This document shows, piece by piece, positions 1 to 6,005 of a DNA stretch of 6,005 nucleotides. Within the stretch, counting starts at the first letter, position 1. Every line of letters starts with the position of its first letter. Under the pieces are notes generated by a model, which saw nothing but the letters and a program-made list of their open reading frames with translations, searched no databases and had not been told where the DNA came from. Source of the stretch: Alphaproteobacteria bacterium (GTDB lineage Bacteria > Pseudomonadota > Alphaproteobacteria > Sphingomonadales > Rhodothalassiaceae); assembly GCA_003695555.1 (NCBI GenBank), contig RFIU01000175.1, positions 1-6,005 of the forward strand, written 5' to 3'. The position numbers were made by a program, and so were the translations under genes.

Positions 1-478
1 AGCCGGCCGCGCCGGAGACGACGAGCGTGTCGCCGGCCTCGGGCCGGCCGATCCGCATCAGGCCGAAATAGGCCGTCAGCCCGGTAATGCCGAGCACGCC
101 CAGCACCGCGGTCGGTGGCACGCCGGCCGGAACCTTGGAAAGGCCCCGGCCATCATGGACCAGCCAGTCCTGCCAGCCGATGAGCCCGGTCACCAGATCA
201 CCCGGCGAGAAGTCGGGATGGCGGCTTTCCACCACTTCGGCCACCGCATTGCCGGGCATCACGCCACCGACTTCGGTCGGCGCGACATAGTCGGCGAGAT
301 TGTCCATCCAGGACCGCTGTGCCGGATCGAAGCCGAGCCAGAGGGTTTTCAGCAGCACCTGCCCGTCTTCGAGCGGCGGCAGCTCGCGCTCCTCGAGGCG
401 GAAATGTTCCTCGCTCACCGGTTCGCCGCCCGGGCGTTTCGCGATCACCCAGACCTTCGCCTTGTCGGGACGTGTCAT
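1..478 (-). CDS. NADP-dependent oxidoreductase, CurA/PTGR type (3' end off window)
   Basis: Zinc-independent medium-chain dehydrogenase/reductase of the group holding E. coli CurA and mammalian prostaglandin/leukotriene reductases, which reduce the C=C bond of enones and 2-alkenals with NADPH in the cytoplasm. The ATG at 478 opens MTRPDKAKVWVIAKRPGGEP, and 159 codons stay open to the window edge. Family hallmarks visible are LKTLWLGFDPAQRSWMD (about residues 45-61), the VGGVMPGNAVAEV block and LGVLGITGLTAYFGL. The fragment stops in SGAAG, the first part of the glycine-rich nucleotide-binding loop, so the Rossmann half and C-terminus are missing. A purine-rich GGAAGGGAG lies 10 bases before the ATG. 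It is the last visible gene of a minus-strand run, 65 bases after the dienoyl-CoA isomerase-like gene. Family assignment is firm; the physiological substrate cannot be read from the sequence. Confidence 0.9.
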   Translation of the reverse strand, partial: MTRPDKAKVWVIAKRPGGEPVSEEHFRLEERELPPLEDGQVLLKTLWLGFDPAQRSWMDNLADYVAPTEVGGVMPGNAVAEVVESRHPDFSPGDLVTGLIGWQDWLVHDGRGLSKVPAGVPPTAVLGVLGITGLTAYFGLMRIGRPEAGDTLVVSGAAG

Positions 479-543
479 GATACGTTTTCTCCCTTCCGCT
501 GTTAGATTTTCATGTCATGCGATCCGGCATCGTCGCGACAGAC

Positions 544-1368
544 TCACTCCATCAGGTCGTCGTAATCCGGTGTCTGCTTCGAGAGCGCGGCGGCGGCACC
601 CTTCATCAGGTCGCTGCCGATCAGCATGCCAGCATTCCAGGCGGCGACATGGCGCAGGCCGTCCTCGATCGTGTGGTCGCGGGCGTGATTGAGCACCTCC
701 TTGGTGCCGGCAATCGCCAGCGGACTCTTGGCGGCGATCGTCCGCGCCGCCTCCATGGCCGCGGCCATCGCGCCTTCACGATCGTCCGCAAGGCCGTTGA
801 CGAAACCGTATCGCGCCGCCTCTTCGGCGGCCATCCGCCGGCCGGTATAGGCGAGCTCGCGCACGATCCCCTCGGGCAGCAGGCGTGGCGCGCGCTGCAG
901 GGTACCGACATCGGCGACCATGCCGATATTGATCTCCTGAATCGCGAATTCGGCATCACGCGCCGCGAACCGCAGATCGCAGGCGGTCACCAGATCGACG
1001 CCGGCGCCGAGACACGCCCCGTGCACCGCCGCGATCCAGGGCTTGCGGCAGCGCTCAAGGGACGAGAAGGTCTCCTGCATGGCGCGGATGCGGCGGAACA
1101 GCTTCTCGCGCACGCGGGCCGGATCGGCGGCCGGATCAGGGGCGAAGGCGGCGAACATGTTGAGATCGATACCGGCGGTGAAATGCCGGCCCCTGCCCGA
1201 GATCACCACCGCCCGCACGCGCGAATCGGCATCGAGCGCGTCGGCGAGCCGCGGCAGGTCGTCCCAGAAGGCGGCGGAAAGGGCATTGGCGCGGGTCGGA
1301 TTGTCGAGCTCGACATGGGCGATGCCGTCGGCGATCGTGACCGCAAGCATCTCGTATTTCTGGTCCAT
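544..1368 (-). CDS. Crotonase family protein, probable delta(3,5)-delta(2,4)-dienoyl-CoA isomerase (ECH1-like)
   Basis: Complete 274-residue enoyl-CoA hydratase/isomerase-fold protein. The oxyanion-hole segments are HFTAGIDL (62-69) and VHGACLGAGVDL (115-126). Asp125, Glu145 (in QEINIGM) and Asp153 (in ADVGTLQR) fall at the same mutual spacing (20 and 8 residues) as Asp176, Glu196 and Asp204 of mammalian ECH1, and the ADVGTLQR segment is typical of that subfamily. Such enzymes move double bonds of 3,5-dienoyl-CoA to 2,4-dienoyl-CoA so that fatty acids with odd-numbered double bonds can enter beta-oxidation. No targeting signal is present, so a cytoplasmic location is expected. The ATG at 1368 is supported by GGGAAGG 8 bases upstream (1377-1383); the next in-frame Met (residue 7) would trim the first strand. 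The gene follows the aminopeptidase gene by 38 bases. A plain hydratase is the main alternative, but the triad argues against it. Confidence 0.9.
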   Translation of the reverse strand: MDQKYEMLAVTIADGIAHVELDNPTRANALSAAFWDDLPRLADALDADSRVRAVVISGRGRHFTAGIDLNMFAAFAPDPAADPARVREKLFRRIRAMQETFSSLERCRKPWIAAVHGACLGAGVDLVTACDLRFAARDAEFAIQEINIGMVADVGTLQRAPRLLPEGIVRELAYTGRRMAAEEAARYGFVNGLADDREGAMAAAMEAARTIAAKSPLAIAGTKEVLNHARDHTIEDGLRHVAAWNAGMLIGSDLMKGAAAALSKQTPDYDDLME

Positions 1369-1406
1369 CGCGCATTCCTTCCCTTGCCGATCCCGGCGGA
1401 GCGGCT

Positions 1407-3197
1407 TCAGCCGAGTGGTGCGGTCATGTGCTCGAGCCAGCGCCGCGCCTCTTCCGTCAGATGCGGGGCGAGCGTCTCGAAGACCCGCGCGTGATAACGG
1501 TCGAGCCAGCGGCGCTGTGGCGCATCGAGCATGTCCTTGACGATCAGACGACGATCGATCGGCGCCAGGGTCAAGGGCCGGAAACGGTAGAAGTGGCGCC
1601 CGTCGTCGCCGGTTTCGTCCTCTTCGACCAGCACCAGGTTCTCGATCCGGATGCCGTAGTGGCCGGCCTTGTAGTAGCCGGGCTCGTCGGAAAGGATCAT
1701 CCCCGGCTCCAGCGGGACCGTACTCGAGGCCTTGGCGATGCGCTGCGGTCCTTCGTGAACCGAAAGATAGGAACCGACTCCGTGGCCGGTGCCGTGATCG
1801 TAGTCAAGCCCGGCGCGCCACAAGGGGCGGCGCGCGACGGCATCGAGATTGATGCCCGAGGTGCCCTTCGCGAAACGCGTCATCGACAGGTCGATGTGGC
1901 CCTGAAGGACAAGGGTGAAGCGTTCGCGCTCCTCCTCGCCGACGCGGCCGACCGGCACCGTGCGGGTGATGTCGGTGGTGCCGTCGAGATACTGTCCGCC
2001 CGAATCGATCAGGAAGAGCTGACCCGGCTCCAGCCGCCGATTGGTCTTCTCGCTCACCCGATAATGGACGATCGCGCCGTTCGGACCGGCGCCGGCGATG
2101 GTGTCGAAGGAAAGATCGACGAAGCGGTCCTGGCGCCGGCGAAACTCCTCGATCCGGGCGGCCGCCGTCAGTTCGTCGATCTCCTCGCCCGCCTTCAGGG
2201 CCTCGTCCAGCCAGCAGAGGAATTCGACCACCGCGACGCCGTCGCGCTCATGGGCCGAGACGGCGCCGGCGATCTCGACCGGATTCTTGCGCGCCTTGCG
2301 AATGATGCAGGGATCTTCACCCTCGACCACCGTCACGCCCGCTTTCTCGAGCGCGGCGAAGATCGCCTCATTATGGCTTGCCGGATCGGCAAGCAGCGGC
2401 CCTTCGTGGGGCGAGAGGCGGGCGAGGAAGTCGTAAAAGTCGTCATAATCGTGCAGCCGGACATCCGCGCCGAGATGCTCTTCCAGTCCCTCGCCGCGCT
2501 TGTCGGGAGACAGGAAGAGATCGGCGCTCGCATCGGCGCGCAGCAGCGCATAGGCCAGTACCACCGGCGTATGGACGACGTCCTCGCCGCGGATATTGAA
2601 CAGCCAGGCGATCGAATCGAGGGCGGCGACGATCGCACCGCGCGCGCCCCTGTGCTTCAGATCCTCGGCGATCTCCGCGCGCTTCTCGGCACTCTCGACG
2701 CCGGCGAATTCTAGCGGATGGGGACGTGCCGGACCGGCCGGTCGGCCGGGCTGGTCCTCCCACAGCACGTCGATCGGATTGGGTTCGCTTGCCACCAGCG
2801 CGATGCCGTGCGGGGCCAGCCGGCGGCAGGCGGCTTCCACCCAGGCATGGGCGTGCAGACGCGGATCGAAGCCGATCCGCGCGCCGGCACCCGCATGGCC
2901 GGCGATCCAGTCGATCGGATCGTCCACCGGCACCCCGCGATGCTCGTAAAGGCGTGCGCTCACCTCCTCGGCGGCCTGCAGCGTATAGCGCCCGTCAACG
3001 AAGATCGCCGCCTCTTCCAACAGCACCACGGCACTGCCGGCCGAGCCGGTAAAACCGGTCAGCCACTCGAGCCGGCGCGCATAGGCCGGCACGTATTCGC
3101 TGCCATGCTCATCGACGAGCGAGACGATGAAACCCGACAGATCGCGCGCGCGCAGCACCTCGCGCAGCGCTTCCAGGCGCTTGGCGGCATCCCCCAT
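1407..3197 (-). CDS. pepP: Xaa-Pro aminopeptidase (aminopeptidase P), peptidase family M24B, three-domain form
   Basis: A 596-residue cytoplasmic metallopeptidase that removes an N-terminal residue preceding proline. Two creatinase-like N-terminal domains (about 3-130 and 145-300) precede the pita-bread M24 domain (about 308-525) and a short C-terminal M24_C segment (about 535-594). This resembles eukaryotic XPNPEP1 in size and layout more than the roughly 440-residue E. coli PepP, so the symbol is by activity. Metal ligands by motif are Asp398 (LIDSGGQY), Asp409 (TTDITRT), His472 (GTGHGVGSY), Glu505 (LSDEPGYY) and Glu519 (IRIENLV); His378 (IVHYR), His468 and His481 match the substrate-binding and catalytic histidines. 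All are present, so the enzyme should be active. The start at 3197 is chosen because AAGGAG lies 9 bases before it; in-frame GTG 3242 and ATG 3233 would add 15 or 12 residues but lack a ribosome site. First gene of the minus-strand run, divergent from oligopeptidase B. Confidence 0.94.
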   Translation of the reverse strand: MGDAAKRLEALREVLRARDLSGFIVSLVDEHGSEYVPAYARRLEWLTGFTGSAGSAVVLLEEAAIFVDGRYTLQAAEEVSARLYEHRGVPVDDPIDWIAGHAGAGARIGFDPRLHAHAWVEAACRRLAPHGIALVASEPNPIDVLWEDQPGRPAGPARPHPLEFAGVESAEKRAEIAEDLKHRGARGAIVAALDSIAWLFNIRGEDVVHTPVVLAYALLRADASADLFLSPDKRGEGLEEHLGADVRLHDYDDFYDFLARLSPHEGPLLADPASHNEAIFAALEKAGVTVVEGEDPCIIRKARKNPVEIAGAVSAHERDGVAVVEFLCWLDEALKAGEEIDELTAAARIEEFRRRQDRFVDLSFDTIAGAGPNGAIVHYRVSEKTNRRLEPGQLFLIDSGGQYLDGTTDITRTVPVGRVGEEERERFTLVLQGHIDLSMTRFAKGTSGINLDAVARRPLWRAGLDYDHGTGHGVGSYLSVHEGPQRIAKASSTVPLEPGMILSDEPGYYKAGHYGIRIENLVLVEEDETGDDGRHFYRFRPLTLAPIDRRLIVKDMLDAPQRRWLDRYHARVFETLAPHLTEEARRWLEHMTAPLG

Positions 3198-3206
3198 GGC
3201 GGTCTT

Positions 3207-3212
3207 CTCCTT
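3207..3212 (-). promoter_or_regulatory. Ribosome binding site deciding the aminopeptidase start
   Basis: On the minus strand AAGGAG is followed by 9 bases and the ATG at 3197. The earlier in-frame starts, GTG at 3242 and ATG at 3233, have GC-rich sequence without a purine run in front of them. The resulting protein begins MGDAAKRLEALREVL, a natural start for the first creatinase-like domain, whereas the extension (PWMPETADKKEKTA) looks like translated leader. Confidence 0.75.
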
Positions 3213-3274
3213 CTTGTCTGCGGTTTCCGGCATCCATGGCACCGACCGTGCGTGCGCGCAAGCCCGTTGGACCT

Positions 3275-3292
3275 TGTCCGCCTCGCCGGACA
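3275..3292. repeat. Short inverted repeat (possible operator) in the divergent region
   Basis: TGTCCG (3275-3280) and CGGACA (3287-3292) are perfect inverted copies separated by six bases (CCTCGC). The dyad overlaps the weak -35 box and lies between the two putative promoter boxes of oligopeptidase B, a usual place for a repressor site. Six-base dyads occur by chance in GC-rich DNA, so a regulatory role is only suggested by position. Confidence 0.3.
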
Positions 3293-3362
3293 GCGGCTAA
3301 GGGGAGCGAGCGGACCCGGAAAACACTTCGCGGCTGCACCCGAGGAAACGAGGAGCTGATCG

Positions 3363-5456
3363 ATGCGCGACCCTTTCGCCCATCTGCGCGAGCTGCCGGC
3401 GCCACGCGCGCCGCGACGACCGGTCGAAAGATGCCACCACGGCCTGTGCGAGATCGACGATTACGCCTGGCTGCGCGACCCCGGTTATCCGAAGGTGACG
3501 GACCCTGCGATCCTCGCCCATCTCGAGGCCGAAAACGCCTGGTTCGCGGCGGCGATGGCGCCGATGCGCGCGACGATCCGCTCGCTTGAGGCGGAGATGC
3601 GTTCGCGCATTCTTGACGAGGACGAAGGCGTCCCGTGGCGCGAAGGCGACTGGCTCTATCGCTGGCGCTTCGAGAAGGGCTGCGAGCACCGTCGCTGGTA
3701 CCGTGCGCCCGTCTCGGCGCCGCAGGAATGGCGTCTCATCCTCGATGAGCCGACATTGGCCGCCGATGCGAAAGCCTTCCGGCTTGCCGGCTGGGCGGTC
3801 AGCCCCTGCGGGCGCCTCCTGGCCTTCGCGACCGACCGCGACGGGTCCGAACGCTTCATGCTCGAGGTGCGGGATCTCGAAACCGGCGAAACGGTGGACG
3901 GGCCGATTCCCGACACCATCGGCACGCCCGTCTGGGCGGGTGCTAACGGGCGCACGCTGCTTTATCGCCGGCTCAATGCCGAATGGCGCCCCGACCGGGT
4001 GATGGTGCATCGCCCCGGCGCCGATCCGGCCGATGACGAACCCCTTCATGTCGAGGACGATCCGGGTTACTTCGTCCATCTGGCGCTTTCACAGTCGCGG
4101 CGCTTCGTGCTGGTCTCGAGCGCCTCGCACGATACCTCGGAAGTCCGTGCCTACCCCAGCGACGACCTGGCCCTGCCGCCGCGCCTGTTCGCCCCGCGGC
4201 GCGAGGGGCATGAATACGAGGTCGATCATCTGGGCGGGCGTTTCCTGCTCCGCTCGAACGCGCGCCATCCCGACTTCGACCTTCTCGAAACCGGCGAGGA
4301 CACCCCCGAAGAGCGCCATTGGCGTCCTCTGCTGACCGGCGGTGACGGGCGCTATGTCATCGGCTTCGTTCCCTTCGAGCGGGCGATTGCGGTGCTGGTG
4401 CGCGATGCGGGCGTCGAGCGACTGCTGCTGTGCGACCCGGACGGCGGCATCCGGCCGGTCGAGCTAGAAGAGGAAATCGGTCACATTTCCTTCGGCCCCA
4501 ATCGCGAGGCCGATCAGGACCATGTCCGCATCGCCTTCGAATCGCTCGCCACTCCGCCGAGCGTGATCGATGTCGATCTTGCCGCCGGCGGACGGCAGCT
4601 GCGAAAGGTCCAGCATGTGCCGGGTTTCCGGGCCGAGGAATATGAGACCGAGCGCCTGATGATCCGCGGCCATGACGGCATCCGCATTCCCGTCTCGCTG
4701 GTGCGCCGGCGGACGGGCGGCGGGCAAGAGCGACGGCCGGGGCCGCTGCATCTTTATGGATACGGCGCCTATGGCATGGGGATGACGCCGACCTTCTCGG
4801 CCAACCGAATGAGCCTGCTCGATCGCGGCGTCGCCTTCGCCATCGCCCATGTTCGCGGCGGCGACGAGATGGGCCGCGAATGGTATGAAGAGGGTCGCCG
4901 CTTCCTGCGCCGCAACACCTTCCACGACTTCATCCATGCCGCCCTCGGCCTGATCGAGCGGGGCGAGACGCGGGCCGGCGCGATCAGCATCTCGGGCGGC
5001 TCGGCTGGCGGCACGCTGATGGGGGTCGCCGCCAATTGGCGCCCGGACCTCTGGGCCGGTGTCGTCGCCCATGTGCCCTTCGTCGATGTTCTCAACACCA
5101 TGCTCGACGAAAGTCTGCCGCTCACCCCCATCGAATGGCCGGAATGGGGCGACCCGCTCCGCTCGAAGGATGCCTATCGCTACATCCGCTCCTACAGCCC
5201 CTATGAGAACGTCATGGCCCAGGACTATCCGCCGATGATGGTCACCGCCGGGCTCAATGACCCGCGGGTGACCTATTGGGAACCGGCCAAATGGGTCGCC
5301 CGCCTGCGCGAACGGCGCAGCGACCCGGGGCCGGTGATCCTGAAGACCGAGATGGGCGCGGGACATGCGGGGCGCTCGGGCCGCTATGCGCATCTTGAGG
5401 AGGTTGCCGAGGAATACGCCTTCATCCTCGCCTGCCACGGACTGATCGACTTGTGA
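3363..5456 (+). CDS. ptrB: Oligopeptidase B, serine peptidase family S9A
   Basis: Complete 697-residue cytoplasmic serine oligopeptidase that cuts short peptides after Arg or Lys. The N-terminal S9 motif DDYAWLRD (32-39) is followed by a beta-propeller (about 80-420) that gates substrate size and an alpha/beta-hydrolase domain (about 425-697). Catalytic residues are Ser547 (SGGSAGG), Asp633 (AGLNDPRV) and His668 (GAGHAGRSG), spaced 86 and 35 apart against 85 and 35 in E. coli (Ser532, Asp617, His652). LDRGVAFAIAHVRGGDEMGREWYE (split as LDRGVAFAIAHVRGG and DEMGREWYEE, 486-510) and PFVDVLNTMLDESLPLT (572-588) are typical of the subfamily. The S1 residue Glu591 matches enterobacterial Glu576, but Pro593 stands where Glu578 would be, and Thr475 and Thr477 replace the S2 aspartates 460 and 462. 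No signal peptide is seen. AGGAG 7 bases upstream supports the ATG. Divergent from the aminopeptidase gene, convergent with the glycosylase gene. Confidence 0.95.
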   Translation: MRDPFAHLRELPAPRAPRRPVERCHHGLCEIDDYAWLRDPGYPKVTDPAILAHLEAENAWFAAAMAPMRATIRSLEAEMRSRILDEDEGVPWREGDWLYRWRFEKGCEHRRWYRAPVSAPQEWRLILDEPTLAADAKAFRLAGWAVSPCGRLLAFATDRDGSERFMLEVRDLETGETVDGPIPDTIGTPVWAGANGRTLLYRRLNAEWRPDRVMVHRPGADPADDEPLHVEDDPGYFVHLALSQSRRFVLVSSASHDTSEVRAYPSDDLALPPRLFAPRREGHEYEVDHLGGRFLLRSNARHPDFDLLETGEDTPEERHWRPLLTGGDGRYVIGFVPFERAIAVLVRDAGVERLLLCDPDGGIRPVELEEEIGHISFGPNREADQDHVRIAFESLATPPSVIDVDLAAGGRQLRKVQHVPGFRAEEYETERLMIRGHDGIRIPVSLVRRRTGGGQERRPGPLHLYGYGAYGMGMTPTFSANRMSLLDRGVAFAIAHVRGGDEMGREWYEEGRRFLRRNTFHDFIHAALGLIERGETRAGAISISGGSAGGTLMGVAANWRPDLWAGVVAHVPFVDVLNTMLDESLPLTPIEWPEWGDPLRSKDAYRYIRSYSPYENVMAQDYPPMMVTAGLNDPRVTYWEPAKWVARLRERRSDPGPVILKTEMGAGHAGRSGRYAHLEEVAEEYAFILACHGLIDL

Positions 5457-5472
5457 GCCTCAGACGGCCGCG
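5457..5472. other. Convergent spacer with no clear terminator
   Basis: Only 16 bases separate the TGA of oligopeptidase B from the TGA of the oppositely oriented glycosylase gene. A 5-base stem, CGGCC (5465-5469) with GGCCG (5476-5480), spans the glycosylase stop codon, but it has no T tract on either strand, so I do not call it a terminator. Transcripts from both sides probably overlap here. Confidence 0.5.
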
Positions 5473-6005
5473 TCAGGCCGGCGCATTGTGCAGCACGTGC
5501 CAGCAGAGCAGCGCCAGCGCCGAACGATGGGGTGCGTAGGGTTCGCCGAGCTCGGCGAGCTCGGCCGGGGCGGGGCGCTCGGCCAGCCGCTTGATGCGCG
5601 CAAAGCCCTCTCGCACGCCGAGATCCTCCACCGGCCAGACGTCGCCCCGGCGCAGCGCGAAGATCAGATACATCTTCGCCGACCAGCGGCCGAAGCCGCG
5701 CAGCCGGACGATTTCGGCGATCGCCTCCTCGTCTCCCAGCCTTTTCAAGCCATCGGGATCGAAGGCGCCGGCCATCACCGCCTCGGCGAGCCCCTTCAGA
5801 TAGTCGAGCTTGCGCCCCGACAGGCCGGCCGCGCGCAGCCGCTCGTCGTCTGATGCAAGAATGGCGGTGGCCGTAACATCACCGGCGAGGGCCGCTTCCA
5901 ACCGCCCCCAGATGGTCGCGGCTGCCCGCGCCGAGACCTGCTGGCCGACGACGATGCGCGCCAGCGTCGCATAGCCCGGCGGGCGATGGCGCGGCGGTGG
6001 TGCGC
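5473..6005 (-). CDS. DNA-3-methyladenine glycosylase, AlkA/HhH-GPD family (5' end off window)
   Basis: Base-excision repair enzyme that releases alkylated purines such as 3-methyladenine from DNA. The frame is open from the right edge with no start visible, giving 176 residues of the C-terminal part. The fragment begins near GYATLARIVVGQQVSARAA (about residues 10-28), the conserved first block of the family. The helix-hairpin-helix is LRGFGRWSAKMYLIFAL (about 101-117), and the catalytic aspartate is in WPVEDLGVREG (Asp127 of the fragment, bases 5623-5625). A TTG at 5901 is in frame but lies after the conserved GQQVS block, so it is not the start. The C-terminus PYAPHRSALALLCWHVLHNA fits the family's ending. 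Members of this short form are near 200-215 residues, so roughly 30-40 residues are missing. It converges on oligopeptidase B. Substrate range (AlkA-like or narrower) cannot be settled here. Confidence 0.92.
   Translation of the reverse strand, partial: APPPRHRPPGYATLARIVVGQQVSARAAATIWGRLEAALAGDVTATAILASDDERLRAAGLSGRKLDYLKGLAEAVMAGAFDPDGLKRLGDEEAIAEIVRLRGFGRWSAKMYLIFALRRGDVWPVEDLGVREGFARIKRLAERPAPAELAELGEPYAPHRSALALLCWHVLHNAPA
5547..5564. repeat. Tandem 9-base repeat inside the glycosylase gene
   Basis: CGAGCTCGG occurs twice in direct succession (5547-5555 and 5556-5564). It keeps the reading frame and encodes the repeated tripeptide Ala-Glu-Leu (AELAELGE) in the linker before the last helix of the glycosylase. 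It could be a small in-frame duplication; a coincidence of GC-rich codons is also possible. Confidence 0.5.

Larger units (their letters stand above)
3198..3362. promoter_or_regulatory. Divergent intergenic region between aminopeptidase and oligopeptidase B genes
   Basis: These 165 bases separate two outward-facing genes and must carry the start signals for the plus-strand gene and probably for the minus-strand run. On the plus strand a weak sigma-70-like pair can be drawn: CTTGTC (3273-3278) and GCTAAG (3296-3301), 17 bases apart, leaving a leader of about 60 bases. The -35 half resembles the CTTGAC seen in alphaproteobacteria; the -10 half is poor. No convincing minus-strand promoter stands out. 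A clear ribosome site AGGAG (3351-3355) sits 7 bases before the oligopeptidase ATG. The region's role is inferred from position; the individual promoter boxes are guesses. Confidence 0.5.

Noticed and set aside
155..505. Plus-strand open frame of 116 codons at the left end
   Set aside because: It is antisense to the oxidoreductase, whose minus-strand frame is continuous to the edge and carries clear family motifs.
517..1494. Plus-strand open frame of 325 codons over the crotonase gene
   Set aside because: It is a mirror of the crotonase codons, with a His/Arg/Gly-rich translation and no family features, and it also runs into the neighbouring aminopeptidase gene.
1428..2714. Long plus-strand open frame (428 codons) antisense to the aminopeptidase gene
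   Set aside because: It lies fully inside a gene with all catalytic motifs on the other strand. Its translation has no recognisable domain and no ribosome site; long antisense frames are expected in DNA with strong third-position GC.
3297..4079. Minus-strand open frame of 260 codons across the start of oligopeptidase B
   Set aside because: It overlaps the control region and the N-terminal half of a certain gene, and its product is low-complexity and Arg-rich with no family resemblance.
4464..5438. Minus-strand open frame of 324 codons antisense to the catalytic domain of oligopeptidase B
   Set aside because: The plus strand encodes an intact serine peptidase domain here; the antisense translation shows no motif and no start signal.
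5465..5480. Stem CGGCC/GGCCG as a bidirectional terminator
   Set aside because: The stem is only 5 base pairs, overlaps a stop codon and has no T tract; GGCC palindromes are common in this DNA.
5473..5901. Glycosylase as a complete 142-residue protein starting at TTG 5901
   Set aside because: The same frame stays open to the window edge and encodes the conserved family block GQQVSARAA upstream, so the gene is cut by the window and is not short.

Overview
The window is high-GC DNA (about two-thirds G+C by eye, with G or C at most third codon positions). It is densely packed with metabolic and repair genes and looks like an ordinary chromosomal region, most likely from an alphaproteobacterium. 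That assignment is an inference from codon use, gene families and protein style, not from a marker gene. I see no mobile element, RNA gene, CRISPR array or phage gene.

Layout: the left half (1-3197) is a minus-strand run of three closely spaced genes, read right to left. First comes a three-domain Xaa-Pro aminopeptidase (peptidase M24B, start best placed at 3197). After 38 bases comes a crotonase-fold protein carrying the acidic triad of delta(3,5)-delta(2,4)-dienoyl-CoA isomerase. After 65 bases comes an NADP-dependent medium-chain oxidoreductase of the CurA/PTGR type, cut by the left edge. About 165 bases (3198-3362) then separate this run from a divergent plus-strand gene for oligopeptidase B (3363-5456). 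That gene converges, with only 16 bases between stop codons, on a minus-strand gene for an AlkA-type 3-methyladenine DNA glycosylase, which lacks its 5' end because of the right edge.

Working together: the two central genes, transcribed away from a shared control region, encode cytoplasmic peptidases with complementary roles. Oligopeptidase B cuts short peptides after basic residues, and the aminopeptidase removes an N-terminal residue that precedes proline. The two genes behind the aminopeptidase point to metabolism of unsaturated acyl-CoAs and of enone or alkenal compounds. The glycosylase belongs to base-excision repair and seems functionally unrelated.

The most useful details are these: oligopeptidase B keeps its catalytic triad and the first S1 glutamate but lacks the acidic S2 pair and the second S1 glutamate of the enterobacterial enzyme; the crotonase matches ECH1-type catalytic spacing exactly; and the divergent region holds a short dyad. 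I found no convincing new biological system here.
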